A model generated the notes under the pieces. The model was not told where the DNA came from and searched no databases. It worked only from the letters and a program-made list of their open reading frames with translations. A program made the translations under genes and the position numbers. 64,000 nucleotides of DNA from Cognatishimia sp. WU-CL00825 (GTDB lineage Bacteria > Pseudomonadota > Alphaproteobacteria > Rhodobacterales > Rhodobacteraceae): the NCBI RefSeq assembly GCF_040364665.1, contig NZ_BAABWX010000001.1, positions 1,364,001 to 1,428,000 on the forward strand. The letters run 5' to 3'. This document shows positions 24,722 through 33,806 of this stretch, piece after piece (position 1 is the first letter of the stretch; each line of letters starts with the position of its first letter).

Positions 24722-25819
24722 CTATGTGTTGAACAAGAAATGCATGACGTCCCCGTCCTGCACAATATAACTTTTGCCTTCTGCGCGCATCTTGCCCGCT
24801 TCTTTGGCACCTTGTTCGCCATTAAAAGAGATAAAGTCATCATAGGCAATGGTTTCGGCGCGAATAAATCCACGTTCAAAATCACCATGAATAACACCCG
24901 CCGCCGCTGGGGCGCTGGTGCCCTGACCGATGGTCCAGGCGCGCGCTTCTTTGGGGCCAACCGTGAAATATGTCTCTAGCTTCAAAAGCTCGTGCCCAGC
25001 GCGGATCAACCGATCCAGACCTGCTTCTTGCAAGCCCATTTCACCCAAAAACATTTCGGCTTCTTCTGGGTCCAACTGGCTGATTTCTTCTTCGATTTGG
25101 GCCGAAATAATCACATGAGAGTTGCCCTGTGCGGCAGCCATTTCGGCAACCGCTGCGGAATGTGCGTTGCCATCAGCCGCTTCAGATTCCCCAACGTTAC
25201 AAACATACAATACAGGTTTAGTCGACAAAAGTTGCAGACCTTTCCAAAGCTTTTCATCCTCTGGGTCAATCTCACATGTGCGCGCTGGTTTTTCGTTTTC
25301 AATGGCCTCTTGCGCCATCGCCAACAGGCGGTCTTGCTCTTTGGCTTCTTTGTCATTGCCCTTGATCTTGCGCACCAGACCCTGACGGCGTTTCTCAATG
25401 CTTTCCAAATCAGCCAGCATCAATTCGGTCTCGATGGTTTCCGCATCGGCCACCGGATCAACGCGATCATCCACATGGGTCACGTCGTCATCGTCAAAAC
25501 AGCGCAGCACATGCGCAATCGCATCGGTTTCGCGAATGTTGGCCAAGAATTGGTTGCCCAGACCCTCGCCTTTGGATGCGCCTTTGACCAGTCCAGCGAT
25601 ATCGACAAAGGTCATGCGGGTTGGGATGATCTGTTTGGAACTGGCAATGGCCGCCAGCTTTTCCAAACGATCATCAGGCACAGCCACGTCGCCAACGTTT
25701 GGTTCGATTGTGCAGAACGGGAAATTCGCCGCCTGCGCAGCAGCCGTTTTGGTCAATGCATTAAATGTCGTAGATTTCCCAACATTCGGCAGACCGACAA
25801 TACCAACTTTAAAGCCCAT
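24722..25819 (-). CDS. ychF: Redox-regulated ATPase YchF (Ola1 family)
   Basis: A 365-residue P-loop protein. G1 is [10 protein letters not shown]3 [14 protein letters not shown], and the G4 position reads CNVGE rather than NKxD, as in the ATP-preferring YchF/Ola1 family. A coiled-coil arm (about residues 130-200) and a C-terminal TGS domain ([14 protein letters not shown]) follow. It binds ribosomes and acts in stress and translation quality control. GGAGG precedes the ATG at 25819. Confidence 0.96.
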   Translation of the reverse strand: MGFKVGIVGLPNVGKSTTFNALTKTAAAQAANFPFCTIEPNVGDVAVPDDRLEKLAAIASSKQIIPTRMTFVDIAGLVKGASKGEGLGNQFLANIRETDAIAHVLRCFDDDDVTHVDDRVDPVADAETIETELMLADLESIEKRRQGLVRKIKGNDKEAKEQDRLLAMAQEAIENEKPARTCEIDPEDEKLWKGLQLLSTKPVLYVCNVGESEAADGNAHSAAVAEMAAAQGNSHVIISAQIEEEISQLDPEEAEMFLGEMGLQEAGLDRLIRAGHELLKLETYFTVGPKEARAWTIGQGTSAPAAAGVIHGDFERGFIRAETIAYDDFISFNGEQGAKEAGKMRAEGKSYIVQDGDVMHFLFNT

Positions 25820-25914
25820 CTCGGCCTCCAATCACATGTTCGAGCCGCTTCTAGGCAGTGTTGGGGCCTGACGCAAGTCGTGTTACCCTTGCAGCATTCA
25901 AATTGGAGGCCGTC

Positions 25915-26325
25915 ATGTCGTTCACACCCTATATCTTTTTTAACGGAAACTGCTCTGAGGCGATTGATTTCTACGCAGATGTCTTTGGCGCGGATAATGT
26001 TTTGAAAATGCCTTTTTCAGAGGCCCCGCCCGAGGTAGGCCTGCCTGCTATTGATGACCGGTTGATGCACGCACAAATCGATGTTGGCGACACAACGCTG
26101 ATGTGCAGTGACAACCCCGAAGGCATGGAACACCCAGCGCAGACCGGCATCGCAGTTGCCCACCAAACCAAATCCGTAGCCGAAGCGAAAACCAAATTCG
26201 AAAAGCTATTAGACGGCGGAGAAGTCACTATGCCTTTTGAAGCCACATTCTTCTCTTCAGGCTTTGGCATGTGCAAAGACAAATTTGGCACCCATTGGAT
26301 GATCATGGTGGACGACGAAGCCTAA
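25915..26325 (+). CDS. VOC/glyoxalase-fold protein (PhnB-like)
   Basis: A 136-residue single VOC-fold protein of the PhnB/DUF1338-unrelated 3-demethylubiquinone-like group: TPYIFFNGNCSEAIDFYADV at the start, DDRLMHAQIDVGD in the middle and FGMCKDKFGTHWMI near the end. Function is unassigned for most members. TTGGAGG precedes the ATG at 25915, so I rejected the longer start. It lies divergent from ychF with a 95-bp gap. Confidence 0.85.
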   Translation: MSFTPYIFFNGNCSEAIDFYADVFGADNVLKMPFSEAPPEVGLPAIDDRLMHAQIDVGDTTLMCSDNPEGMEHPAQTGIAVAHQTKSVAEAKTKFEKLLDGGEVTMPFEATFFSSGFGMCKDKFGTHWMIMVDDEA

Positions 26326-26339
26326 AGGACCGACCAAGA

Positions 26340-27152
26340 ATGAACTTTAGGGACTGGCGAGGCATCTGTGCCGCAGCAATTTGTTTCGCCGTGCAGACAA
26401 GTGGCGCTATGGCTCAATCCATTGCGCCAATACCCTATGTATTTGGGCAAGGTGACACCATCTCTGGCGCTCAGGCACTTATTTTGCAGATGTACGGCCC
26501 ATCATCGCAGTGCAAAGCAATGCGCCCCACCGTCGTTTGGTTTGGCACCGCGCCGCAGGGCACAGATGCGTTGAACACTGAACCAAGGACGCTTTCAAAG
26601 GAACTGGTGCAGCAAGGCTATAATCTCGTCGTCCTTAATGAACTTAAAGGCCATGTTGGCAACTCTGATGCTGCCAAAGACGCCTTATTCTGGTTGTCTG
26701 AAAATGCAGCGACGCTTTGCCATGATCCTAACAAGACCATCCTTTGGGGAAAAAACATGGGCGCTGATTTAGCGCTTGAAACGGCCTATGCAAAAGATCT
26801 GCTATCCCGGCTTTATCCTGCCCCTATTGCAGTGGTGGCGATCTCTTCTGCCGGGATTCGCCACAGCCACCTAAGACGCGGCGACCCTGCCCTGTTTCTG
26901 GTACAGGGCAGCAAGTCGAAAACCCTGCCGCCACCCGACGCCAAAGCCCTAGCCAAAGCCGCACATAGCCGCGCCATTCCGGTTCATTCACACCAAATCA
27001 TCGGTGGCGATGCCTCCAGCCCGCATCTGAATGTCTTTGATGTCCGCCTGATCAACCGCCCACTGATCGACCACATCCAGTTGTTTCTAGAGGCCGCGAT
27101 TGACCGCAAACCCTATAAATCGCGTGCGACCCAGTCCCAAATCCCGAAATAG
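26340..27152 (+). CDS. Exported alpha/beta-hydrolase-like protein with altered nucleophile
   Basis: A 270-residue protein with a signal peptide (hydrophobic run at residues 9-22, cleavage near GAMAQS). The fold looks like an alpha/beta hydrolase: a PTVVWFG strand, a central [10 protein letters not shown] elbow and a late HSHQIIGGD. In the elbow the expected Ser of G-x-S-x-G is Asn, so the protein may not be catalytic in the usual way. The start at 26340 follows the VOC gene by 14 nt. Function unknown. Confidence 0.6.
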   Translation: MNFRDWRGICAAAICFAVQTSGAMAQSIAPIPYVFGQGDTISGAQALILQMYGPSSQCKAMRPTVVWFGTAPQGTDALNTEPRTLSKELVQQGYNLVVLNELKGHVGNSDAAKDALFWLSENAATLCHDPNKTILWGKNMGADLALETAYAKDLLSRLYPAPIAVVAISSAGIRHSHLRRGDPALFLVQGSKSKTLPPPDAKALAKAAHSRAIPVHSHQIIGGDASSPHLNVFDVRLINRPLIDHIQLFLEAAIDRKPYKSRATQSQIPK

Positions 27153-27220
27153 TCACTGCCGGGATTGATTTTCAGCCGTTCATCCGGCACATCGGGCAAG
27201 ACGTAATAAAGGAATGCCCG

Positions 27221-28012
27221 ATGACACGCATCGATGCCAAATTTGCCGAATTGAAAGCCGCCAACAAAAAGGCATTTGTGTCCTATGTCATGGCCGGTGA
27301 CCCCAGTTATGACGTGTCGCTAGAAGTGGTCAAAGGTCTGCCTGCCGCTGGCGTTGATATCATCGAGCTTGGCCTGCCTTTCACGGACCCCATGGCAGAT
27401 GGGCCAACCATCCAGCTTGCCGGGCAACGCGCCCTTGGCGCAGGCATGACCTTGCAGCGCACCTTGGATCTGGCAACAGAATTCCGCAAAACAGATGACA
27501 CAACACCGATTGTTCTGATGGGCTATTACAACCCGATTTATAATCGCGGCGTCGAAAAATTCCTGGTCGACGCCAAAGCTGCGGGCATTGATGGTTTGAT
27601 TGTTGTGGATCTGCCACCCGAAGAAGACGAAGAGCTGTGCATTCCCGCCCAGGCCGCAGGCCTGAACTTTATCCGTCTTGCCACCCCAACAACCGACGAC
27701 AAACGCCTGCCCAAAGTGCTGCAAAACACCTCTGGCTTTGTCTACTATGTCTCTATTAATGGCATCACCGGCTCTGCCGAAGCCCAAGCCACCAATGTTG
27801 GCCCCGAGGTCGCGCGCATCAAAGCATCTACCGATCTGCCAATCATTGTGGGCTTTGGCATCAACACGCCCGAGAAAGCTGAAAACATCGCCTCTGTCGC
27901 AGATGGCGCAGTTGTTGGCTCGGCCATCGTCAGCCAAATCGCAGCAGGCAAACCGGTAGCCGAAATACTAGATTTCGTGAAATCCCTAGCAGATGGCGCG
28001 CATCGAGGGTAA
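27221..28012 (+). CDS. trpA: Tryptophan synthase alpha subunit
   Basis: A 263-residue TIM barrel. Catalytic Glu is in [16 protein letters not shown], and the active-site Asp and phosphate loop (GFGINTPE) follow. It cleaves indole-3-glycerol phosphate to indole and glyceraldehyde phosphate, and channels indole to TrpB. The trpB gene lies 7.5 kb away at 35577, which is the split arrangement usual in Rhodobacterales. Confidence 0.97.
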   Translation: MTRIDAKFAELKAANKKAFVSYVMAGDPSYDVSLEVVKGLPAAGVDIIELGLPFTDPMADGPTIQLAGQRALGAGMTLQRTLDLATEFRKTDDTTPIVLMGYYNPIYNRGVEKFLVDAKAAGIDGLIVVDLPPEEDEELCIPAQAAGLNFIRLATPTTDDKRLPKVLQNTSGFVYYVSINGITGSAEAQATNVGPEVARIKASTDLPIIVGFGINTPEKAENIASVADGAVVGSAIVSQIAAGKPVAEILDFVKSLADGAHRG

Positions 28013-28144
28013 GCACAGCGTTTACTCAAAAAATCACGGATCGTGGTTCTTTTGCGAACGACCGCTTCGAGCCGAATTTGACAGTTTGATGCCTCGCATC
28101 CCTAAAGAAATTACTGAAACCATTAGAATTACAATGAACGCCTT

Positions 28145-28375
28145 ATGGAATGCCTGAATGACACATCTTGGCCAGTGGTTTTGTATTGGTGTCTCGCAAT
28201 TGTGACCACGTATGTTGTTGCAAAGCATAATCGATTTGGCTTCAAGGATGCTCTTCTTGCCGCGGTTGGGATTCGGAAGTTCGAGAGAAACTTGATAATC
28301 TATCTTCTCGCAGCAGCGACGATATTGTTACCGTTGGCCTCAATTTATTGGGTCATAACATCGTGTGGAACCTAA
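28145..28375 (+). CDS. Small hypothetical membrane protein (76 aa)
   Basis: A 76-codon frame with two hydrophobic segments (about residues 10-26 and 50-70) separated by a basic stretch (GIRKFERN). No clear ribosome site precedes the ATG. Codon use is more AT-rich than in trpA or phhA. It could be a real acquired gene or a chance frame; no family recognised. Confidence 0.4.
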   Translation: MECLNDTSWPVVLYWCLAIVTTYVVAKHNRFGFKDALLAAVGIRKFERNLIIYLLAAATILLPLASIYWVITSCGT

Positions 28376-28415
28376 CAGGCTAAGCGACGCTCTGTCCGCA
28401 AAGCAGCCCCGCTCT

Positions 28416-28733
28416 TCACCCAACCAAAGCCTCCAACCGCATCGCGCACAGAAAGTCGTTTTCGGTCAATCCACCGGCCTCGTGGCTGGTATAAACCACC
28501 TCACAATAGCCCCAGCCAAAGCTGATATCAGCGTGATGGCCCATTTTGTCAGAATGCCAGGCCACCAGGTTTGCCATCTGTGTGGCCTTGGCAAAGCCCT
28601 TAAATTCGAACCGCTTAAAAATAGTTGTCTCGCGCACCGCCCAGCCCGGCAATCCAGCCAATCCTTCTTGCACCATGTCATCACTTAAAACGCCGCTGCC
28701 TTCTGCGCAAGGCACACATTCTGTTTGGGTCAT
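28416..28733 (-). CDS. phhB: 4a-hydroxytetrahydrobiopterin dehydratase
   Basis: A 105-residue pterin-4a-carbinolamine dehydratase. The paired His of MGHHADISF and the motif THEAGGLTEND-like SHEAGGLTENDF are diagnostic. It dehydrates the pterin product of phenylalanine hydroxylase so the cofactor can be recycled. It starts 2 nt after the phhA stop and must be co-expressed. Confidence 0.95.
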   Translation of the reverse strand: MTQTECVPCAEGSGVLSDDMVQEGLAGLPGWAVRETTIFKRFEFKGFAKATQMANLVAWHSDKMGHHADISFGWGYCEVVYTSHEAGGLTENDFLCAMRLEALVG

Positions 28734-28735
28734 TC

Positions 28736-29536
28736 TTAAGACGCTTTCTTTTCAATTGGGGGATACAGGGGGTCAAACAGCCCTTTGGCCTGAGCGTGTT
28801 TGATATCGGCCATCAGATCACGATCTGCCGCTGCAAAAAGATCATCCAAATTTTCGATGACAAAATACACAGGCTGATGAATATCAATCCGGTAAGGCGT
28901 GCGCAAAATATCTATGACATCAAAGGGCCGCAGCACTGGCGCGCCAGATAAAACCGCATGCGGCAACTCGGTTTTAGAAGATGCCAGACCTGACCCAAGC
29001 GCCTTAAGCTTGCCAGCCTCTCGGGTCAGACCAAATTCAATGGTGAACCAATACAGCCGGATCAGCCAACTATAGTCTTGTTTTTGCGCCTTTAAACCTG
29101 CCAGACCAATCGCATGGGAAAACCCTGCAAACCGCGAATCTGTCAGCAACGGTGTGTGCCCAAATATTTCGTGAAAAATATCCGGTTCTTCGATGTAATC
29201 AAAATCCTCGCGCGAGCGGATAAACGAGGCCGCCGGAAACGTCCGATCTGCGAGCATGCCAAAAAAGGTTTTAAACCCAATCAGCGCGGGCACCGGGTCC
29301 ACTTTCCAACCGGTTTCGCGCATCAGTACCGCGGAAATGTCCGGGCATTGCGGCACCTTGTCTTTGGGCATGTTCAAGGTAGCCAAGCCTTTCAGATAGG
29401 GTTTGGCCATATGGGCCTGCACCGGCCCCTGTTGGGCGGCATAAAGATCTCGCCACACCGCGTCTTCCGCAGCGCTATAGGCGATATACCCAGATGCATC
29501 CGGGGTCTTTGCTGAATACTTTGTTGATTTTGGCAT
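28736..29536 (-). CDS. phhA: Phenylalanine 4-hydroxylase
   Basis: A 266-residue single-domain bacterial enzyme without the mammalian regulatory domain. The 2-His-1-Glu iron site is seen in FHEIFGHTPLL and FTIEFGL. It uses tetrahydrobiopterin or a related pterin and O2 to convert phenylalanine to tyrosine. AAGGAGA precedes the ATG at 29536. An Lrp regulator is divergent. Confidence 0.96.
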   Translation of the reverse strand: MPKSTKYSAKTPDASGYIAYSAAEDAVWRDLYAAQQGPVQAHMAKPYLKGLATLNMPKDKVPQCPDISAVLMRETGWKVDPVPALIGFKTFFGMLADRTFPAASFIRSREDFDYIEEPDIFHEIFGHTPLLTDSRFAGFSHAIGLAGLKAQKQDYSWLIRLYWFTIEFGLTREAGKLKALGSGLASSKTELPHAVLSGAPVLRPFDVIDILRTPYRIDIHQPVYFVIENLDDLFAAADRDLMADIKHAQAKGLFDPLYPPIEKKAS

Positions 29537-29625
29537 GTCGCGTCTCCTTGCCTTATGGTCGGCCACCAACGCAGAAAAATCCGCCCCAATCGGTTTGAAA
29601 AACCCAGGTTTTAAGGTATGATTAC

Positions 29626-29637
29626 GTTAAATTTAAC
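29626..29637. promoter_or_regulatory. Palindrome GTTAAATTTAAC, candidate Lrp site
   Basis: A perfect 12-bp palindrome lies 16 bp before the Lrp gene and within the phhA-lrp divergent promoter region. Lrp/AsnC proteins bind AT-rich palindromes of this kind; control of phhAB is inferred. Confidence 0.45.
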
Positions 29638-29653
29638 AAATTATTGGTAAAAA

Positions 29654-30115
29654 ATGCCCCAACTTGAACAGAAAGACCGTGAAATTTTGCGGGTACTACA
29701 AACGGACGGAAAAATCAGCCTTCAAGCGCTTGCAGAAAAAGTCAACCTGAGCTCGTCCCCGTGCTGGCGCCGCGTCAAACGCATGGAGGAAGCGGGATTA
29801 ATCGACCGCTATGTCGCCATATTGAACCCCCGCGCCCTTGGCTTGCACGCCCAGGCCTATATGCACGTCAGCCTGCTGGATCATACCGAAGCCACCATCG
29901 AGGCCTTTGACCGCTTTGTACAAAACGAACCGCAGATCATCGAATGCGCGTCTATTACCGGCTCTGACGATTATATGCTCAAGGTTGTTGCAGAGGGGCC
30001 CGAGGCACTGGAAACCTTTATTATGCAACGGGTTTTGCGTCTGGGGCTGGTGCGTAGCTCACATACGAATTTTGTTTTGCGCAGGACCAAATCGAGTTCG
30101 GCGTTGCCGGTGTGA
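29654..30115 (+). CDS. Lrp/AsnC-family regulator
   Basis: A 153-residue regulator: helix-turn-helix at residues 5-60 (DREILRVLQTDGKISLQALA, then LSSSPCWRRVKRMEE) and a RAM effector domain from about 70 (VQNEPQIIECASITGSDDYM). Its place opposite phhA suggests a PhhR-like role sensing aromatic amino acids, as seen for other Lrp-type neighbours of phhA. Confidence 0.9.
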   Translation: MPQLEQKDREILRVLQTDGKISLQALAEKVNLSSSPCWRRVKRMEEAGLIDRYVAILNPRALGLHAQAYMHVSLLDHTEATIEAFDRFVQNEPQIIECASITGSDDYMLKVVAEGPEALETFIMQRVLRLGLVRSSHTNFVLRRTKSSSALPV

Positions 30116-30197
30116 GTTGGTCAAAACCCGCCCAACGAGGCAGTCACCACAGCCAAAATCCCCTCCGCAAACTTGGGTATTGCACTTTAGGTCGTAA

Positions 30198-30220
30198 ATT
30201 GGTTAATAAAGATTACCAAT
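30198..30220. promoter_or_regulatory. Inverted repeat ATTGGT-N11-ACCAAT before lldD
   Basis: Perfect 6-bp arms lie 17 bp before the lactate dehydrogenase start. The half-sites resemble LldR-type half-sites but the spacer is longer than usual. No lldR gene is adjacent, so the regulator is unknown. Confidence 0.35.
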
Positions 30221-30236
30221 ACAGAGAGTTTACCCC

Positions 30237-31403
30237 ATGCCAGTCATCACCTGCATTGACGATTTAAAGAGAATCTACGAACGCCGTGTCCCACGAATGT
30301 TTTATGACTACGCGGAATCCGGCAGTTGGACCGAGCAAACCTTCCGCGAGAACACCTCAGATTTTGAAAAGATCTATCTGCGCCAACGTGTAGCAAAGGA
30401 CATGACGGGTCGCAGCACGCACTCTCAGATGCTTGGCCAAGATGTCGCCCTACCCGTGGCGCTTGCGCCCGTTGGGTTGACCGGCATGCAATCTGCAGAC
30501 GGTGAAATCAAAGCCGCAAAAGCCGCTGAAAAATTCGGCGTGCCCTATGCGCTTTCAACCATGTCGATATGCTCGATCGAAGATGTCGCCAGCCATACAA
30601 ACAAGCCGTTTTGGCTTCAGGTCTATACGCTCAAAGACGATGACTTCATGCAACGTCTGTTTGACCGCGCCAAAGCCGCGAAATGTTCGGCGGCGGTTAT
30701 CACCGTGGATCTGCAGCTTTTGGGTCAACGCCACAAAGATCTTAAAAACGGCCTATCCGCTCCGCCAAAACTGACCGTGAAATCCATGGCCAACCTTGCA
30801 ACCAAGATTCCATGGGGGCTGCAAATGCTGGGCACAAAACGGCGCTTTTTTGGCAATATTGTTGGACATGCCAAGGGTGTCAGCGATCCGGCCTCGCTCA
30901 GCACATGGTTTGCCGAAGCCGCCGATCAGGCGCTTGACTGGGATCGTATTCGGGTGTTTCGCAAAATGTGGGACGGCCCGCTCATCATCAAGGGCATCAT
31001 TGATCCACGCGACGCGATCCAAGCCGTGAATGTCGGCGCAGACGCCATAATCGTTTCCAACCATGGAGGCCGCCAATTGGACGGCGCTCTCAGCTCGATC
31101 CGGGCACTGCCTGCCATTTTGGACGCAGTTGGCGACAAGATCGAAGTTCATATCGACTCTGGCATCCGCTCTGGACAAGACGTTCTAAAAGCCATTGCCA
31201 TGGGGGCCAAGGCCGCCCATATCGGCCGCGCCTATATCTATGGGCTTGGGGCCATGGGCGAAGCTGGCGTCACCAAAACCCTCGAGCTGATGCACAAAGA
31301 GTTTGATACCTCTATGGGACTGTGTGGCTGCAGAACTGTGGATCAGCTCAGCCGCGATATTTTGATGGTTCCCAAGGGCTTTGAGGGCGACTGGCAAGAC
31401 TAA
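30237..31403 (+). CDS. lldD: FMN-dependent L-lactate dehydrogenase (alpha-hydroxy-acid oxidase family)
   Basis: A 388-residue enzyme with the family layout: FYDYAESGSWTE near the N-terminus, APVGLTGMQ for flavin contact, KGIIDPRDA with the catalytic-region Lys, and the active-site SNHGGRQLDGA (His base and Arg). It oxidises L-lactate to pyruvate at the membrane. Mandelate or glycolate could be alternative substrates. A strong terminator follows. Confidence 0.9.
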   Translation: MPVITCIDDLKRIYERRVPRMFYDYAESGSWTEQTFRENTSDFEKIYLRQRVAKDMTGRSTHSQMLGQDVALPVALAPVGLTGMQSADGEIKAAKAAEKFGVPYALSTMSICSIEDVASHTNKPFWLQVYTLKDDDFMQRLFDRAKAAKCSAAVITVDLQLLGQRHKDLKNGLSAPPKLTVKSMANLATKIPWGLQMLGTKRRFFGNIVGHAKGVSDPASLSTWFAEAADQALDWDRIRVFRKMWDGPLIIKGIIDPRDAIQAVNVGADAIIVSNHGGRQLDGALSSIRALPAILDAVGDKIEVHIDSGIRSGQDVLKAIAMGAKAAHIGRAYIYGLGAMGEAGVTKTLELMHKEFDTSMGLCGCRTVDQLSRDILMVPKGFEGDWQD

Positions 31404-31431
31404 ATAAACGGCCAGCAGCGGCGTGAATACC

Positions 31432-31460
31432 AAAGGGTGCGGGATCCGCACCCTTTCTCC
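31432..31460 (+). terminator. Terminator after lldD
   Basis: An 11-bp perfect stem AAAGGGTGCGG/CCGCACCCTTT (31432-31442 with 31446-31456) with a GAT loop and a following CTCC lies 28 bp after the stop. It also argues against the longer start of the next gene. Confidence 0.75.
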
Positions 31461-31517
31461 TTTGACACCATCACATGCAGTGCCATACTTGGATCAAACT
31501 GGCAGGCGATCGGATCT

Positions 31518-32135
31518 ATGCAAATCTATTTCAAACAGAATCTGGCTTTTTTGGCGACACCAAAAACCGGGTCAACTGCCTATGAAATGACCCTGCGCAA
31601 ACACGCAGACATCGTCTTTGCAAAGCGCCGAAAACATATGACCGCCGGTCAATTTCAACGCAAAATGACCCCGTTTCTTGATGATTTCTATGACATTGCC
31701 CCAGAACGTCTGGCTGTAATGCGCCACCCAATCGAACAAATTCGCAGTTGGTATCGCTATCGCACTGCCCCCAAAAGCGGGCGTCAGGATGCCAGCACCG
31801 CAGAGCTTAGCTTTGACAGTTTTGTCATGGCGGTTCTGCAAGACCCGCAACCAAAATTTGCCGCGATCGGCAGCCAATATGGATTTTTATCCATGATGGA
31901 TGGCTCGGTGCCATTGCATCATCTGTTTGCTTATGAATCGCAGCCCCTCTTGCGCAGCTTTCTGGAAAACCGCTTTGAAGAAAAACTGACTTTTTCTGAC
32001 AAGAATGTATCGCCACCCAAACCCGCGCCGCTTTCTCCAGAAGTAGAACAAAAACTGCGCCAGCATCGCGCGCCTGAATTTGCGCTTTATGACCGCATTC
32101 TTCAGGCAGATGGCCATCTGCGCCCGCAAAGCTGA
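31518..32135 (+). CDS. Sulfotransferase-like protein
   Basis: A 205-residue protein with the two PAPS-binding motifs of sulfotransferases: TPKTGSTAYEMTL (5'-phosphosulfate loop, residues 14-26) and RHPIEQIRSWYRYR (3'-phosphate loop, near residue 72). Short sulfotransferase-like proteins of this type are common in roseobacters and their acceptors are unknown. The ATG at 31518 was chosen because the upstream start lies inside a terminator hairpin. Confidence 0.7.
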   Translation: MQIYFKQNLAFLATPKTGSTAYEMTLRKHADIVFAKRRKHMTAGQFQRKMTPFLDDFYDIAPERLAVMRHPIEQIRSWYRYRTAPKSGRQDASTAELSFDSFVMAVLQDPQPKFAAIGSQYGFLSMMDGSVPLHHLFAYESQPLLRSFLENRFEEKLTFSDKNVSPPKPAPLSPEVEQKLRQHRAPEFALYDRILQADGHLRPQS

Positions 32136-32288
32136 CATCACCGAAAAAAAAGGCAGCATTTTAGGTCAAATCAGCACTTTTTCAGCTATTTTGCATCTTC
32201 CAAGATCAGCGAATCTAGGCTATGGCCAGCGCTTCACGTGGGGTTACAGCCTTGGAGGAACCCCACCCTAACATATTGGAGAATTCAA

Positions 32289-32942
32289 ATGGCTGGACAG
32301 ATCCCTGATCTACACGCCGAAGTCCGTACGGGGACAGGCAAGGGCGCCGCTCGTCAGGCACGTCGCGATGGCATGGTTCCTGGTGTTGTATACGGCGGCG
32401 ACGCTGAACCACTGGCAATCAACATCCCTTTCAACGTTCTGTTGAAAAAACTGAAGCAAGGCCGCTTCTTGTCAACGCTTTTCAACCTCAAAGTTGAAGG
32501 CGAAGAAGATGTACGTGTGATCTGCCGTAACGTGCAGCGCCACACTGTAAAAGACCTGCCAACACACCTCGACCTGCTGCGCCTGCGCCGCACATCGAAA
32601 ATCAACCTGTTTATTCCGGTTGAATTCATCAACGACGAAGAAGCACCTGGCATCAAAAAAGGTGGCGTTCTGACCGTTGTACGTAACGAAGTTGAGCTGC
32701 GTGTGACTGCGGGCGATATCCCAGAGAAGCTGGTATTTGACCTGACAGGCAAAGACATTGGCGACACCATCACCATCTCGCAGATCGAACTGCCAGCTGG
32801 TGCCAAGTCGACAATCGACCGTGACTTTGTCATCGCGAACCTCTCTGCACCTTCCAGCCTGCGTTCTGCAGATGACGAAGATGATGCGGATGCGGCAGAA
32901 GCAGATGCACCAGAAGCAGAAGCAGCGGCAGAAGACGCATAA
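32289..32942 (+). CDS. rplY: 50S ribosomal protein L25/Ctc
   Basis: A 217-residue two-domain L25 (Ctc form). The N-terminal 5S rRNA-binding domain (residues 1-95) has [20 protein letters not shown]; the C-terminal beta domain follows, ending in an acidic Ala/Asp/Glu tail from residue 190, as often in alphaproteobacteria. It precedes pth in the genome, a common pairing, although a FkbM gene on the other strand now lies between. Confidence 0.96.
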   Translation: MAGQIPDLHAEVRTGTGKGAARQARRDGMVPGVVYGGDAEPLAINIPFNVLLKKLKQGRFLSTLFNLKVEGEEDVRVICRNVQRHTVKDLPTHLDLLRLRRTSKINLFIPVEFINDEEAPGIKKGGVLTVVRNEVELRVTAGDIPEKLVFDLTGKDIGDTITISQIELPAGAKSTIDRDFVIANLSAPSSLRSADDEDDADAAEADAPEAEAAAEDA

Positions 32943-32972
32943 GCGTTCCTGTCTTTGTCCAAAAAATCAAGA

Positions 32973-33002
32973 ACGGCTCCAAGACAATGGGGCCGTTTTT
33001 TT
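32973..33002 (+). terminator. Terminator after rplY
   Basis: Stem ACGGCTCC/GGGGCCGT (32973-32980 with 32989-32996), followed by a run of seven T. The convergent FkbM gene ends 2 bp further on. Confidence 0.85.
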
Positions 33003-33003
33003 G

Positions 33004-33777
33004 TCAGGCCCGCATAAACCCCAACGTGCGGCCACGCGACGAAACCGGGTCATAGGTCAGCCCCGAGGCCGACATGCAATCCACGATCTGTTTGACCGTT
33101 GCGGGCGCATATTTGCGCGGATGCAATTCAAGCACCACAAAACGCACGTATTTGGGCCAGGGCGTTGAAAACAGCGCCGCCTCGCCGCCCTCGACATCCA
33201 GCATTACAAATCTTGGGCGATGCATTTCCAACAAGGCCCCGATTGGCAATGCAGGCACTGAAACCATGTCCGTATGGCTTTGCCCCTCGTCCAGAACAGA
33301 TCCGCCCCAAAACAACGCACCGGCGCGAAAGTTGACCACCAAATCGCGGTAAGCATCTCCGACGACTGCCCCATGTATCACCTTGACCTCGCCCAATTCA
33401 TTTTGGTTCAGGTTGTTTTGCAAAGGCGCAAGCATCTGCGGGTTGGCCTCAACCGAGATCACATTCTCTGCGCCTGCAGTCTGGGCACAAATCGCGCTGA
33501 CAAACCCAAGCCCTGCCCCGATCTCTAGCACCCGCATTCCAGGCCGAATGCGTTGTCGCGCAGCATGGGCTTCAGAGCCTTCATACTCGCCCGCCAGTAT
33601 CTTTTCTTCAATGGCCGTCCCCTGCAGCCAGTCCGGCAATTCAAGACGAACGCCTGCTAAATTATGCACACTCACTTGCTCGCTCCGTCTCACAGCAATG
33701 TTGTTGTCGCTCTTTTGACGCTTATCAACCAACGGCAACAATTGCACTTTTTTGACCTGCGGCATAGGTTGCGTCAC
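33004..33777 (-). CDS. FkbM-family methyltransferase
   Basis: A 257-residue SAM-dependent methyltransferase. Motif I is VLEIGAGLGFVSA, followed by ISVEANP, and FVMLDVEGGEAALF is the FkbM signature strand. Members O-methylate sugars or other small molecules; no substrate can be given. It lies between rplY and pth on the opposite strand, so it appears to be an insertion in a conserved pair. Confidence 0.82.
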   Translation of the reverse strand: MTQPMPQVKKVQLLPLVDKRQKSDNNIAVRRSEQVSVHNLAGVRLELPDWLQGTAIEEKILAGEYEGSEAHAARQRIRPGMRVLEIGAGLGFVSAICAQTAGAENVISVEANPQMLAPLQNNLNQNELGEVKVIHGAVVGDAYRDLVVNFRAGALFWGGSVLDEGQSHTDMVSVPALPIGALLEMHRPRFVMLDVEGGEAALFSTPWPKYVRFVVLELHPRKYAPATVKQIVDCMSASGLTYDPVSSRGRTLGFMRA

Positions 33778-33806
33778 ACTGCAGTTGCACTAGAGAATGA
33801 TCAAAG

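Noticed and set aside
24992..26005. A 337-codon frame antisense to ychF
   Set aside because: No family motif, and it lies fully opposite a well-supported core gene and into the VOC gene.
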